This document shows, in pieces, positions 33,209-42,612 of a DNA stretch of 64,000 nt. Source of the stretch: Novosphingobium sp. PhB165 (GTDB taxonomy: Bacteria; Pseudomonadota; Alphaproteobacteria; Sphingomonadales; Sphingomonadaceae); NCBI RefSeq assembly GCF_004341845.1, contig NZ_SLVB01000006.1, positions 374,071 to 438,070 on the forward strand. Reading direction: 5' to 3'. Within the stretch, counting starts at the first letter, position 1. Each line of letters opens with the position of its first letter. The notes beneath the pieces were generated by a model. That model was not told where the DNA came from and ran no database searches. It saw only the letters and a program-made list of their open reading frames with translations. A program made the translations under genes and the position numbers.

Positions 33209-34819
33209 ATGCTCGAACCCGCAGGACGCAACCACGGCGTCGTCTCCGCCCGCCCCGCCGAAGGCTGGATGCTCCACCGTATGACGCCGCCGACGCGCCT
33301 CTACAGCGCCAATGGCCTGCGCACCGGGGCGGACGGCCGCATCTACGTGGCCCAAGTGGGCGGCAGCCAGATCAGCGCAGTCGATCCCGACAGCGGCGCG
33401 GTGGAAGTGATCAGCCCGATGGGCGGCGGCATCACCGCGCCTGACGATCTTGCCTTCGACGAAGAGGGCAACCTCTACGCCACCGAAATCACCGAAGGCC
33501 GCGTTTCGGTGCTGCGCCCGAACGGCACCAGTGCGGTCGTCTACGGCGACCTGCCGGTCGCCAACCCGATCACTTATTCGCAGGGCCGCCTGATCGCGGG
33601 CGGGTGCGAAATGGGCGCCCGCGTGCTCGAACTCGATCGCAACGGCGGCGCGCCGCGCGTGATCGCGGACAATGTGCCGATGCCCAACGCCTTCGAGGTC
33701 GGCCCGGACGGCAAGCTCTACATGCCGGTCATGGGCGCCAACGCGATCTGGCGCGTCAATCTGGACGGCAGCGGCGAGCCTGAAGTGGTCTGCGGCGATC
33801 TCGGCGTGCCCGATTCGGTAAAGTTCGATGCCGAGGGCATGATCGTTTCCACGCAGGTCGCCAGCGGACAAGTGCTGCGTATCGATCCGCGCACGGGCGC
33901 CAAGACGGTGCTGGCCGATATCGGCGCGGGTCTGGACAACTGCACCTTCGTGGGCGACCGGCTGTTCATCTCCCACATTCTCGGCTCGATCCATGAGATC
34001 ACCACGCCCAAGGCGGCGGGCGGGCTGGTGAAGCCGCTGATCGAGAAGGGCCTGCAATGGCCGCTCGACGTGTCGATGGGCCCGGACGGCGTGCTGTGGA
34101 TCGCCGACGGCGGCTTCGTCTTCTCGCTGCGCGCGGGAGAGGCGGTGAAGCTGGAAGGCATGCTGTTCAGCCCGAACTTCCCCGGATATTCGCGCGGTGT
34201 TGCCGCGGCGGGCGCGGGCGAGATGATCGTGACCACCGCCAATGGCGAAGTCGCGAAGTTCCACCCCGCCGGCCCCTCGATGGAAGTGCTGGCCAGCGGG
34301 TTCGACCAGTTGATGGGTGTGGCGATTGCCCCTTCGGGCGCGGTGGTCTTCGCCGAATATGGCACCGGCAAGGTCCATTCGGTCCAGGGCGGCAAAGTGG
34401 AGGAGCTGGCTTCCGGGCTCGACCGTCCCAAGGGCGTCGCAGTGGCCGGGGACGGCACGGTCTATGTCGCGGAAAGCGGTGCGGGCCGGGTGGTCAAGCT
34501 GGTCGGCGGACGCGCGGAAGCGGTGATCGAGGATCTGGTCCGGCCCGAGGGTCTGGCGATCCGCGAGGGCCGGATCACCGTGCTCGACGTGAAGCGCCGC
34601 GAAGTCGTGCAGTCGGACCTGTCCGGCGGCGCGCGCGAAGTGATCGCGCAGGGCCTGCCGGTCGGCGCGCCGGAAGGCACCGATCCCAAGCCGCTGGGCG
34701 GCGTGGGCCATATGTGCGGGCCGATGGGCAACATGACCGGGCTCGACGTCGGGCCGGACGGCACCGTGTGGATCTGCGGCGATCTCGAAGGCACCGTGCT
34801 GGCGCTCAGGAGGGCGTAA
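33209..34819 (+). CDS. Beta-propeller protein (gluconolactonase/NHL-like)
   Basis: A product of 536 residues made of about ten blades with the pattern GLRTGADGRIYVAQVGG... / APDDLAFDEEGNLYATE / PNAFEVGPDGKLYMPV / RPKGVAVAGDGTVYVAESG. This is the SMP-30/gluconolactonase or Vgb-like propeller, which coordinates a metal and often opens lactones or cleaves esters. Next to a BVMO, lactone hydrolysis is a sensible guess. There is no signal peptide. Divergent from the SDR gene across 236 bases. Confidence 0.82.
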   Translation: MLEPAGRNHGVVSARPAEGWMLHRMTPPTRLYSANGLRTGADGRIYVAQVGGSQISAVDPDSGAVEVISPMGGGITAPDDLAFDEEGNLYATEITEGRVSVLRPNGTSAVVYGDLPVANPITYSQGRLIAGGCEMGARVLELDRNGGAPRVIADNVPMPNAFEVGPDGKLYMPVMGANAIWRVNLDGSGEPEVVCGDLGVPDSVKFDAEGMIVSTQVASGQVLRIDPRTGAKTVLADIGAGLDNCTFVGDRLFISHILGSIHEITTPKAAGGLVKPLIEKGLQWPLDVSMGPDGVLWIADGGFVFSLRAGEAVKLEGMLFSPNFPGYSRGVAAAGAGEMIVTTANGEVAKFHPAGPSMEVLASGFDQLMGVAIAPSGAVVFAEYGTGKVHSVQGGKVEELASGLDRPKGVAVAGDGTVYVAESGAGRVVKLVGGRAEAVIEDLVRPEGLAIREGRITVLDVKRREVVQSDLSGGAREVIAQGLPVGAPEGTDPKPLGGVGHMCGPMGNMTGLDVGPDGTVWICGDLEGTVLALRRA

Positions 34820-34821
34820 TC

Positions 34822-35235
34822 ATGCTCAAGCAGCTCTGCTTTTTCCGCAAGCGGCCGGACATGACCATGGACGCGTTCATGGACTACTACGAGAACCAGC
34901 ACTCGCAGCTCTCGAAGAAGATGGGCGCGCAGCCGGCCATTCCCGGCGCGGTTCGCTACGTGCGGCGCTATCTGGTGCCGGAAAAGAACCCGATCACCGG
35001 CGAGATCCACGATCCCGGCTTCGACTGCGTGATGGAAATCTGGTGGAACAGCCGCGAGGATTTCGAACGCTCGCAGGCGATCATCAGCGATCCCGCGCGC
35101 CAGCCGATGATCAAGGCGGACGAGGAGAAACTCTTCGCCAGCCACGCCAACCCGGTCTGCACCTGCATCGAATACGATTCGCCGATGGGGCCCAACGGCG
35201 AGGCGACCTCTGTCGAATTGCGCTACGGTGACTGA
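34822..35235 (+). CDS. EthD-domain protein
   Basis: A product of 137 residues beginning LKQLCFFRKRPDMTMDAFMD, followed by YYENQHSQL, the typical start of EthD proteins (dimeric alpha-beta barrel), found in ether-degrading and aromatic-ring clusters. AGGAGG lies 9 bases before ATG 34822. The gene overlaps the MFS gene by 8 bases. Confidence 0.88.
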   Translation: MLKQLCFFRKRPDMTMDAFMDYYENQHSQLSKKMGAQPAIPGAVRYVRRYLVPEKNPITGEIHDPGFDCVMEIWWNSREDFERSQAIISDPARQPMIKADEEKLFASHANPVCTCIEYDSPMGPNGEATSVELRYGD

Positions 35236-36460
35236 GGCCCTCTCTTCGCGGCAGGAATGGTCGCGCTACGGCCTCGTCCCGGTGGCGGCTGGGCTCGGCT
35301 ATGCGACCAGCGTGATCCACATCTACGGCATCGGGCCCTATATCGGCCCGGTGGCCGAAGCGATGGGCTGGAGCCGTACCGAAGTGACCTTCGGGCTCAC
35401 CATCGCGACTCTGGTGCAGGCGGTGGGCGGCATTTTCGTCGGCCTTGCGGTGGACCGCTTCGGCCCGCGCCGCTTCGGCGTGATCGGCCTTGTGCTGCTG
35501 ACGGCGGCCTTTGCGCTGCTCGGCACCACGGGGGCGAGCATCGGGCACTGGTATGCGCTCTGGGGGCTGATCGCGATGGTCTCGCTGCCGGTGCAGGCCT
35601 CGGTCTGGACCAGCGCGGTCGCCTCGCGATTCGAGATGTCGCGCGGGCTGGCGCTGGCGGTGACGCTCTGCGGCGCATCCATTGCGGCGGGGCTGTTCCC
35701 GCTGCTGGGCACGTGGGCGATCAAGACCTTCGGCTGGCGCATGGCCTTCGCGGTGCACGGCGGGCTGTGGTTCCTGCTGGCGTTTCCGATGATCTTCCTG
35801 TTCTTCCGCGGCGCGCACGACCGCGGGCGCCGCAACGAACCGGCGCCTGCCAAGCGCGACTTGCCCGGCGTCTCGCTGGGCGAGGGGCTGCGCTCCAGCG
35901 TCTATCACCGCCTGTTCGTGGCCAGCCTGCTGTTCACCTTCACGATCATCGCCATCGTCGTGCACTTCGTGTCGATCCTGGGAGACCGGGGCGCGGACCC
36001 GATGACGGCGGCGGCGATTGCCTCGTTCGTCGGCTGGTTCTCGCTGGCGGGAAGGCTGGGCACGGGCGTCATGCTCGATCGCTACCCGGCCTCGCTGGTG
36101 GGCGCGGCGGTGTTCCTGCTGCCGGTGGCCGGGTGCCTGCTGCTGCTCGGTTCGGGGACGTCGCTGCTGGCGCTGGCGCTTGCCTCGGGGCTGATCGGGC
36201 TGACCCTGGGGGCGGAGATCGACGTGGTGGTCTATCTGATCACCCGGCACTTCGGGCTCAGGAATTTCGGCGGGCTCTACGGCGGCGTGCTGGCGGCGCT
36301 CTCCATCGGCACGGCGGTCGGCCCGCTGGTGGCGGCGCTGATTCACGACCGGACGGGCAGCTACGAAAGCTTCCTCTGGCTCGCCATCGGCATGATGGCC
36401 GCCAGCAGCCTTGCCATCGGCAGCCTGCCGCGCCGCACCCTCGTTTTCGCGCCCACCTGA
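35228..36460 (+). CDS. MFS transporter
   Basis: A product of 410 residues with about 12 hydrophobic segments. The conserved loop between segments 2 and 3 (GLAVDRFGPRRFG) identifies the major facilitator family. Closest in type to monocarboxylate/oxalate-like transporters. GTG 35228 overlaps the EthD gene, so it probably imports the island's substrate. Confidence 0.9.
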   Translation: MTEALSSRQEWSRYGLVPVAAGLGYATSVIHIYGIGPYIGPVAEAMGWSRTEVTFGLTIATLVQAVGGIFVGLAVDRFGPRRFGVIGLVLLTAAFALLGTTGASIGHWYALWGLIAMVSLPVQASVWTSAVASRFEMSRGLALAVTLCGASIAAGLFPLLGTWAIKTFGWRMAFAVHGGLWFLLAFPMIFLFFRGAHDRGRRNEPAPAKRDLPGVSLGEGLRSSVYHRLFVASLLFTFTIIAIVVHFVSILGDRGADPMTAAAIASFVGWFSLAGRLGTGVMLDRYPASLVGAAVFLLPVAGCLLLLGSGTSLLALALASGLIGLTLGAEIDVVVYLITRHFGLRNFGGLYGGVLAALSIGTAVGPLVAALIHDRTGSYESFLWLAIGMMAASSLAIGSLPRRTLVFAPT

Positions 36461-36548
36461 CGGCGGTAGCGCCATGGCGATTGGCCTGGCGTGCGAATAA
36501 TGGGATAATGAACGCCAATACGAATGATGAAGATGGGAAGAGAACGGC

Positions 36549-37907
36549 ATGGGTGAAATTGGCAGGATCGTGCAGGCTCCCGAGGACCTGACCGTCCCCG
36601 TTCGCGTTCCGGCCGAGGCCTATATCTCGCCGGAATACGCCAAGGCAGAGCGCGACAAGCTGTGGCGCAAGGTCTGGCTTCAGGCTGGGCGGATGGAAGA
36701 CATCCCCGAAGTGGGCGATTTCATCACCTTCGACATCCTCGACGATTCGGTGATCGTGGTCCGCGCCTCCGAAACCGAGATTCGCGCTTTCCACAACGTC
36801 TGCCCGCATCGCGGCCGCAAGCTGGTGGATACTCCGGCCGGCATGCGCAACGCGCGCGGCACCCGTCGCAACTTCATCTGCGGCTATCACGGCTGGACCT
36901 TCGGGCTCGACGGCGCGAACACTTATATGGAGCATCAGGAAGACTGGCAGGGCCATCTCTGTGGCGGCCAGGCGGACTTAGGTGTCGTCAAGGTCGATAC
37001 TTGGGGCGGCTGGATCTGGATCAATCTCGACCCCGAATCCATGTCGCTGGCCGAGTATCTGCACCCGGCGGCGGGTATGCTCGATCCCTATGGCCTCCAG
37101 AACATGCGCCCGCGCTGGCGCAAGTGGGTGGTGTTCGAATGCAACTGGAAGGTCGCGATGGAGGCCTTCTGCGAGACCTACCACGTCTCCACCACGCACC
37201 CGGAATTCATGGAATTCGGCCAGTTCCGGGGCTGGGCGCGCAATCAGGGCTTGCACTCCAACATCGGTTACGATGCGCCCAAGGGGCAGGAGGAAGACTC
37301 CGGCAAGCTGCGCCTCGGCGCCGGTGAGGATCCGCGCGTGACCACGGCGGAAATGCAGAACTTCACCTGGGCAAATGCCAATACCAACACGACGATGACG
37401 CTCGTCGGCGTGGCCAATCGCCTGAAGGACGAACTGCCCGAAGGGACTCCGGCGGCGGAAGTCTCGGCCTACTGGATCGGCACCGCCCGTAAGGAAGATG
37501 CGGAGCGCGGCGTGGTCTGGGCGCAAGTCGATCCGCAGCACACCGCGCAGGCGGGCACGGCATGGCAGATCTTCCCGAACTTCCAGATCGGCCACGCGGT
37601 CAACAACATGCTCTGCTACCAGGCGCGGCCTTATGGCACCGACCCGGACAAGTGCATCTTCGAGGCCGCCGTCTACGAACTCTGGCCCGAGGGTCAGGCG
37701 CCTGAAACCGAATGGGAATATACCCAGCCGAACGACTGGCCGCCGGTGCTCCAGCAGGACTTCGCCAATATGGCGGCGGTCCAGCAGGGCATGAAAAACG
37801 TCGGTTTCCGGGGCGCACAGCCCAATCCCTACATGGAGCGGTCAGTCGCTTCGCTGCACATGAACCTTGCCCGGTTCATGGGCACCGGCTCGCCCGAAAC
37901 CTACTGA
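36549..37907 (+). CDS. Rieske non-heme iron ring-hydroxylating oxygenase, alpha subunit
   Basis: A product of 452 residues. Rieske cluster ligands C85-x-H87 in NVCPHRG and C111-x-x-H114 in ICGYHGW. The mononuclear iron is bound by His 212 and His 217 (FCETYHVSTTHPEF). Length is normal for the alpha subunit. No beta subunit, ferredoxin or reductase is near, so it must use a partner encoded elsewhere. Similar single-subunit oxygenases act on phenolics or steroids. Confidence 0.93.
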   Translation: MGEIGRIVQAPEDLTVPVRVPAEAYISPEYAKAERDKLWRKVWLQAGRMEDIPEVGDFITFDILDDSVIVVRASETEIRAFHNVCPHRGRKLVDTPAGMRNARGTRRNFICGYHGWTFGLDGANTYMEHQEDWQGHLCGGQADLGVVKVDTWGGWIWINLDPESMSLAEYLHPAAGMLDPYGLQNMRPRWRKWVVFECNWKVAMEAFCETYHVSTTHPEFMEFGQFRGWARNQGLHSNIGYDAPKGQEEDSGKLRLGAGEDPRVTTAEMQNFTWANANTNTTMTLVGVANRLKDELPEGTPAAEVSAYWIGTARKEDAERGVVWAQVDPQHTAQAGTAWQIFPNFQIGHAVNNMLCYQARPYGTDPDKCIFEAAVYELWPEGQAPETEWEYTQPNDWPPVLQQDFANMAAVQQGMKNVGFRGAQPNPYMERSVASLHMNLARFMGTGSPETY

Positions 37908-37929
37908 GCGGTTCCGCGCGGTGGAGGGA

Positions 37930-38835
37930 ATGCCGCTCGTCCACGTAAGCTGGGCGCTGGTCGACAATGGCCTGCGCCCAGCCTGCGACGCCTTCTTCCG
38001 AGAGGTGTTCGGCGCCGAAACCGCGCACGAAATCCTGATTACGCCTGAAACCGAGAAGATGGGCCTCGACCGGGAGGAGAGTCTCCTCATGATCGGCGAT
38101 ACCATGCTGATCCCCATCGCCCCAGCCGGTCGCGGCGCGCAGGATGGCCATCCGCTGGGTGACATGCTGCGCCGCTCGGCCGCGGCCAATCGCTGGATCG
38201 GCGTGGCGCTCAAGGTGACGGACCTTGCGCAGGCGGACGCATGGTTCGCGGAGCGCGGGTTCAAGCGGCACTACGATCCGGGGATGGAGGCCTATTACTT
38301 TCTCGTCCCGCGCGGGCAGGCGCTGGGCATGCGGCTGGAGATCGTGACGCAGGATATGCCCGGCGATCCGCGCCGCGATCCGGGGTGGCGCCCCGCGATG
38401 GATCATCCGCTCGGGATCGAGGGCTTGCAGGCCATCGGCCTTTCGGCGCCCTCGCTGGCCGAGGCACGCGCGGTCTTCGCCGAAAAGCTTCGCTGGCCGG
38501 AACTCGGCACGCGCGACTTGCCTGATGCGCGCTGCGCGGCTTTCGCCATGGGCGACACCGTGCTGGAGGCGCTGGAAGGGCCGGAAGGTTCGGCCATCGC
38601 CGATCATGCGCGGGACGTGAAGGGCATCTGCCATCTCGTCTTCAAGGTCCGCGATGCGGCCGCCACGGCGCAGTATCTGGAAGGCAAAGGCCTGCCGCTG
38701 ATCGGTGATCGGGCAGACCGCTTCGCCATCGCGCCCGAGGCCGCGCATGGACGGACGATCTGGTTTACCGACGTGACGCCTCCGAATTACCCGAAAGTCG
38801 GGTCCCGGCTCGGCGCCTTGATCGCGGCGGCCTGA
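37930..38835 (+). CDS. VOC-family (glyoxalase-like) protein
   Basis: A product of 301 residues with two beta-alpha-beta-beta-beta halves: PLVHVSWALVDNGLRPACDA at the start, then IGVALKVTDLAQADAWF, LQAIGLSAPSLAEARAVFAE and GICHLVFKVRDAAATAQYL. This is the VOC superfamily layout of extradiol dioxygenases and glyoxalases. ATG 37930 has GGAGG 4 bases upstream. Whether it is an enzyme or binding protein cannot be read from the sequence. Confidence 0.82.
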   Translation: MPLVHVSWALVDNGLRPACDAFFREVFGAETAHEILITPETEKMGLDREESLLMIGDTMLIPIAPAGRGAQDGHPLGDMLRRSAAANRWIGVALKVTDLAQADAWFAERGFKRHYDPGMEAYYFLVPRGQALGMRLEIVTQDMPGDPRRDPGWRPAMDHPLGIEGLQAIGLSAPSLAEARAVFAEKLRWPELGTRDLPDARCAAFAMGDTVLEALEGPEGSAIADHARDVKGICHLVFKVRDAAATAQYLEGKGLPLIGDRADRFAIAPEAAHGRTIWFTDVTPPNYPKVGSRLGALIAAA

Positions 38836-38992
38836 TCCGGCGATTTACCGCTGCCTGGGACTTGCGTGAGTACGACGCAGACCGCGCGCCAGCGTCACGG
38901 CGTCCAACCGTCAACGCTCCAATCGCCGCCTTAAACAGCCACCATACCAAACCGCCGCCGTACTAACCGCAACCGCACCAAAACCACCGTCG

Positions 38993-39010
38993 CCCCCGCG
39001 AAGGCGGGGG
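38993..39010. repeat. Short hairpin repeat (REP-like)
   Basis: CCCCCGC-GAAG-GCGGGGG between convergent genes. The same stem-loop occurs at 58858-58873. Probably a dispersed palindromic repeat that can also end transcripts. The remaining intergenic sequence here shows nothing else. Confidence 0.8.
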
Positions 39011-39048
39011 CCCCGCTTCTTCTCCGCGTTCCAACCCGCGCCGAGGTC

Positions 39049-40371
39049 TCAGCCCTCATCCTCGTCCGAAGCGATCCATTCCGACAGGTCCGGAGATTGC
39101 CCGATCAGGGCGAGGCCGTGGGCGATCGAGGTCAGTTCGTTGCCGCTGGCGATCCGGCTGTCGCCAAAACGCTCTTCGAACAGGCGGCGGACGGCCGGGA
39201 TCAGCGAGGAGCCGCCGGTCAGGAACACGTGGTCGATCTGATTCGCCTCCAGCCCCGACTTGGCGAGCGCGCTGTCCACGGTTTCGCCGATGCGCTGGAG
39301 ATCGGGGGCGATCCAGCTTTCGAAATCGGCGCGGCTGACTTCGGATTCGATATTGAGGTTGTCGCTATGGAAGCGCAGCGCGCCGTGTTCGTCGCTGGAA
39401 AGCGCGCGCTTGAGCTGGCCGACCGCCTCGTAGAGGCCAAAGCCCAGTTCATGTTCGACCACCGCGATCATGCGGGCGATGGCGGCCGGATCGGTGGCGC
39501 CGTGCTTCAGCTTCGCGAGTTGCTCCAGCGTGCGGCGGTTGCGCATCAGCGCCAGCCGCGACCAGTCTCCGAAGTCGGCAAAATGGCCCGGCGGGATCTC
39601 CAGCACCTTGTCGAACGAGCGATAGGTGCCGCCCTTGCCCAGCAGCGGCAGGACGAGGTGGTCCATGATGCGATAGTCGAAGCGGTCGCCGGCGATGCCG
39701 ATACCGGCCGAGCCCAGCGGCACGCAGCGCTTCGCGGCGCCGGGCGCCTCGACCCGGACGATGGAAAAGTCGCTGGTACCGCCGCCAAAGTCCGCCACCA
39801 GCAGCGTCGCCGGTTCGGTCAGCCGCGAGGCGAAGCTGAATGCCGCGCCGATCGGCTCGTAAACGTAGTGGACCTGCCGCCCCAGCATGGCGAACATCGC
39901 ATCGTAGCGGGTGCGCGCCAGTGCGGCATCGGGCCGCGCGCCGACGTAGCGGACCGGACGTCCGATCACCACGCTGTCGGGCAGATCGCGCAGGGCATTG
40001 CCAGCATGGTCGCGCAAGTGGGTCAGGAAGACTTGCCCCAGTTCCTCGAAGCGCAGCCGCTTCTCGAACAGGCTGGCATGCTCGAAGGCGGGATTGGCGG
40101 CGACCGACTTGAAGGACTGGAGGAAGCGCGAGCCTTGCGGGAATTCAAGGAATTCGGAAATGGCCCAAGGCCCCGCCTCGTGCGCCAGCCCGCCGCGCAC
40201 GCCTTCTTCCTGCCAGAAGCACAGCGCCGAGCGGAACACCGAGCTGACGCCTCCGGGCGCGGCGAATTCGACGAGATCGGCCTCTCCATCGCGGTCCGAC
40301 AGTGCGATGACCGAATTGGTGGTGCCGAAGTCGATGCCGACAGAGCGGGCGGCGGCCGTGCCGGTCGACAT
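39049..40371 (-). CDS. Hsp70-family protein (YegD-like)
   Basis: A product of 440 residues with IDFGTTNSVIAL (phosphate 1), LVADFGGGTSDFSIV (phosphate 2) and FLTGGSSLIPAVRRLF (adenosine motif), so an actin-fold ATPase. It lacks the usual DnaK substrate-binding and lid domains. ATG 40371 has GAGGA upstream; the longer frame has no protein-like content. Likely a stand-alone chaperone-like ATPase of unknown client. Confidence 0.88.
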   Translation of the reverse strand: MSTGTAAARSVGIDFGTTNSVIALSDRDGEADLVEFAAPGGVSSVFRSALCFWQEEGVRGGLAHEAGPWAISEFLEFPQGSRFLQSFKSVAANPAFEHASLFEKRLRFEELGQVFLTHLRDHAGNALRDLPDSVVIGRPVRYVGARPDAALARTRYDAMFAMLGRQVHYVYEPIGAAFSFASRLTEPATLLVADFGGGTSDFSIVRVEAPGAAKRCVPLGSAGIGIAGDRFDYRIMDHLVLPLLGKGGTYRSFDKVLEIPPGHFADFGDWSRLALMRNRRTLEQLAKLKHGATDPAAIARMIAVVEHELGFGLYEAVGQLKRALSSDEHGALRFHSDNLNIESEVSRADFESWIAPDLQRIGETVDSALAKSGLEANQIDHVFLTGGSSLIPAVRRLFEERFGDSRIASGNELTSIAHGLALIGQSPDLSEWIASDEDEG

Positions 40372-40622
40372 AGGGGAATCCTCGATGTTCAAGCTGAAGG
40401 GGCCGGGGCCTATCGCAGGGCCTGCGCGTTCCTGCAACGGATATGCTGCAATGCCGCGAACGGAAGGCATTTTTTGCGGCGCCTGCGAAGAAGGCGCGCG
40501 GGTTTTCCGGCTGTGCCGACGGCAATCATGCCGTGAAAGACGCTGCCGGTACACACGGCGACAGGGCTTTCACACCCCGTTCCGTGCACTCCGCGCAGCG
40601 CCTTCTCGGCGTCGGCGGCGCC

Positions 40623-41219
40623 TTACTTCGCTTCGGCGAGCAGCTTCTGCGCTTCGGGGCTGGTCCAGTCGTTGCCGCCCGTAAAGCGCCAGACTTCCTT
40701 GCCCTGGCTGTCGAACAGGATCGAGACGGGCAGGTTGCCGCCATACTGGAAGCCAAGATCGCCGTGCTCGTCATGCCAGGGCTCGATGTGGTCGAGCTTG
40801 CGGCGATGCAGGATCTCCACGACTTTGCCGATATCCGCCGTGTCCTCGGAGATCGGCAGGATCTGCAAGGGCGAATCGGACTTGCCGGCGAGTTCGTTGA
40901 GCGTCGGCATCTCGGCGATGCAGGGCGCGCACCAGGTTGCCCAGAGGTTGATGAGTACGGGCTTGCCCTTGAGCGAGGTCAGATCCAGACTCTCGCCGGT
41001 ATTGTCGACCACGGTCACGGCCGGAATCGGCGTGCCCTTGTGCGAACGGTCGAGCTTGTCGGCGGTCTTGTCGGGGGAGGCGGGCGCTTGGGCGGCGGTT
41101 TCGCTAGCCTGCGGTTGCGCCTCCTTCCCGCTTTGCCTATCGCAGCCCGCGGCGAGGAGCGCGCCGGCCCCCGCGATCGAATACAGGACAAGCGACTTGA
41201 GCGATTTGGAAGACAGCAA
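40623..41219 (-). CDS. TlpA-like thioredoxin-fold lipoprotein
   Basis: A product of 198 residues starting at TTG 41219 with GGAG 9 bases upstream; no ATG or GTG precedes the lipoprotein signal. The signal ends in LAAGC, a lipobox, so it should be anchored in the periplasm. The thioredoxin-fold active site is WATWCAPC, and GGNLPVSILFDSQG holds the cis-Pro. It probably reduces disulfides in periplasmic proteins such as cytochromes or CcmH. Confidence 0.85.
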   Translation of the reverse strand: MLSSKSLKSLVLYSIAGAGALLAAGCDRQSGKEAQPQASETAAQAPASPDKTADKLDRSHKGTPIPAVTVVDNTGESLDLTSLKGKPVLINLWATWCAPCIAEMPTLNELAGKSDSPLQILPISEDTADIGKVVEILHRRKLDHIEPWHDEHGDLGFQYGGNLPVSILFDSQGKEVWRFTGGNDWTSPEAQKLLAEAK

Positions 41220-41224
41220 GGCAG

Positions 41225-41232
41225 GGAGCTCC
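41225..41232. promoter_or_regulatory. Shared Shine-Dalgarno palindrome GGAGCTCC
   Basis: The palindrome provides GGAG for argH (10 bases before ATG 41239) on one strand and GGAG for the tlpA-like gene (9 bases before TTG 41219) on the other. The two start codons are only 19 bases apart. Confidence 0.75.
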
Positions 41233-41238
41233 AACCAG

Positions 41239-42612
41239 ATGTGGGGCGGACGGTTCGCGGAAGGACCGTCGGCAATCATGCGCGAGATAAATGCCTCGAT
41301 CCCCTTCGACAAGGCGCTGTGGCGGCAGGACATCGCGGCCAGCAAGGCACACGTCGCGATGCTGGCGGCCTGCGGCGTGGTGACCGACGCGGATGCACTG
41401 GCGATCCGCGACGGACTGGATGCGGTCGCGGCCGAGTACGAAGTCTCGGGAGTCCCGGAAAACTGGGACCTTGAGGACATTCACATGACCACCGAGGGCC
41501 GCCTTGCCGAACTGATCGGCCCGGTCGCCGGCCGCCTGCACACGGCCCGTTCGCGCAACGATCAGGTGGCCACCGATTTTCGCCTCTGGGTGCGCGATGC
41601 GATGGATCAGGCCGATGCCGGGCTGGAAGCGTTGCAAAAGGCGCTCGTTACCCGCGCCGGTGAGCATGCCGATTCGATCATGCCGGGCTTCACCCATCTT
41701 CAGACCGCGCAGCCGGTGACGCTGGGCCATCACCTGATGGCCTATTACGAGATGATCGGCCGCGACCGTTCGCGCTTTGCCGACGCGCGCAAGCGTATGA
41801 ACCGCAGCCCGCTGGGCGCGGCGGCGCTGGCCGGTACCGGCTTCCCGATCGATCGCTTCATGACCGCGCAGGCGCTCGGCTTCGACGCGCCGACCGACAA
41901 CAGCCTCGATTCGGTTTCGGACCGCGATTTCGCGCTCGATTACCTGATGGCGGCCAGCCAGTGCTCGCTGCACCTCTCGCGCCTGGCCGAAGAGTTCATC
42001 ATCTGGGCCAGCCAGCCCTTCGGCTTCGTGGCACTGCCCGATTCGCTGTCCACCGGCAGCTCGATCATGCCGCAGAAGAAGAACCCGGACGCGGCCGAGC
42101 TGGTGCGTGGCCATTCGGGCCGGATCGTCGGTTGCCTGACCAGCCTGATGATCACCATGAAGGGCCTGCCGCTGGCCTATTCGAAGGACATGCAGGACGA
42201 CAAGCCGCCGGTGTTCGAGGCGGCCAGCCTGCTGGCGCTCTCCATCGCGGCGATGACCGGCATGGTCGCCGAAACCCGCTTCCGCACCGATCGCATGCGC
42301 GGCGCGGCCGAACTGGGCTTCGCCACCGCCACCGATCTGGCCGACTGGCTGGTGCGTGAAGGCAATATTCCGTTCCGCGAGGCGCACCACATCACCGGTT
42401 CGGCCGTGAAGCTGGCCGAGCAGCGCGGCGTCGCGCTCGATCAATTGCCGCTGGAGGACCTCAAGGCCATCGACAGCCGCATCGACGAGCGCGTATTCAA
42501 GGCGCTCTCGGTCGAGGCTTCGGTCGCCGCGCGCAAGTCGCATGGCGGCACCGCGCCCGATCAGGTACGTCTGCGTGTGGCCGAAGCCCGGTCGGCGCTC
42601 GGTCTGGAGTGA
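41239..42612 (+). CDS. argH: Argininosuccinate lyase
   Basis: A product of 457 residues that splits argininosuccinate to arginine and fumarate. MWGGRFAEG is the classical start, ARSRNDQVATDFRLW holds substrate-binding residues, and GSSIMPQKKNPD (273-284) is the fumarase/aspartase superfamily signature with the catalytic Ser. A TTG 33 bases earlier would give an extra N-terminal segment but would overlap the tlpA-like start. Confidence 0.97.
   Translation: MWGGRFAEGPSAIMREINASIPFDKALWRQDIAASKAHVAMLAACGVVTDADALAIRDGLDAVAAEYEVSGVPENWDLEDIHMTTEGRLAELIGPVAGRLHTARSRNDQVATDFRLWVRDAMDQADAGLEALQKALVTRAGEHADSIMPGFTHLQTAQPVTLGHHLMAYYEMIGRDRSRFADARKRMNRSPLGAAALAGTGFPIDRFMTAQALGFDAPTDNSLDSVSDRDFALDYLMAASQCSLHLSRLAEEFIIWASQPFGFVALPDSLSTGSSIMPQKKNPDAAELVRGHSGRIVGCLTSLMITMKGLPLAYSKDMQDDKPPVFEAASLLALSIAAMTGMVAETRFRTDRMRGAAELGFATATDLADWLVREGNIPFREAHHITGSAVKLAEQRGVALDQLPLEDLKAIDSRIDERVFKALSVEASVAARKSHGGTAPDQVRLRVAEARSALGLE

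Noticed and set aside
34057..34819. Second gene overlapping the beta-propeller in another frame
   Set aside because: The frame is Gly/Arg-rich and only its last 137 codons, after ATG 34822, read as a real protein (EthD).
35111..36550. A 479-codon leftward frame over the MFS gene
   Set aside because: Antisense of a transporter with clear membrane segments; composition not protein-like.
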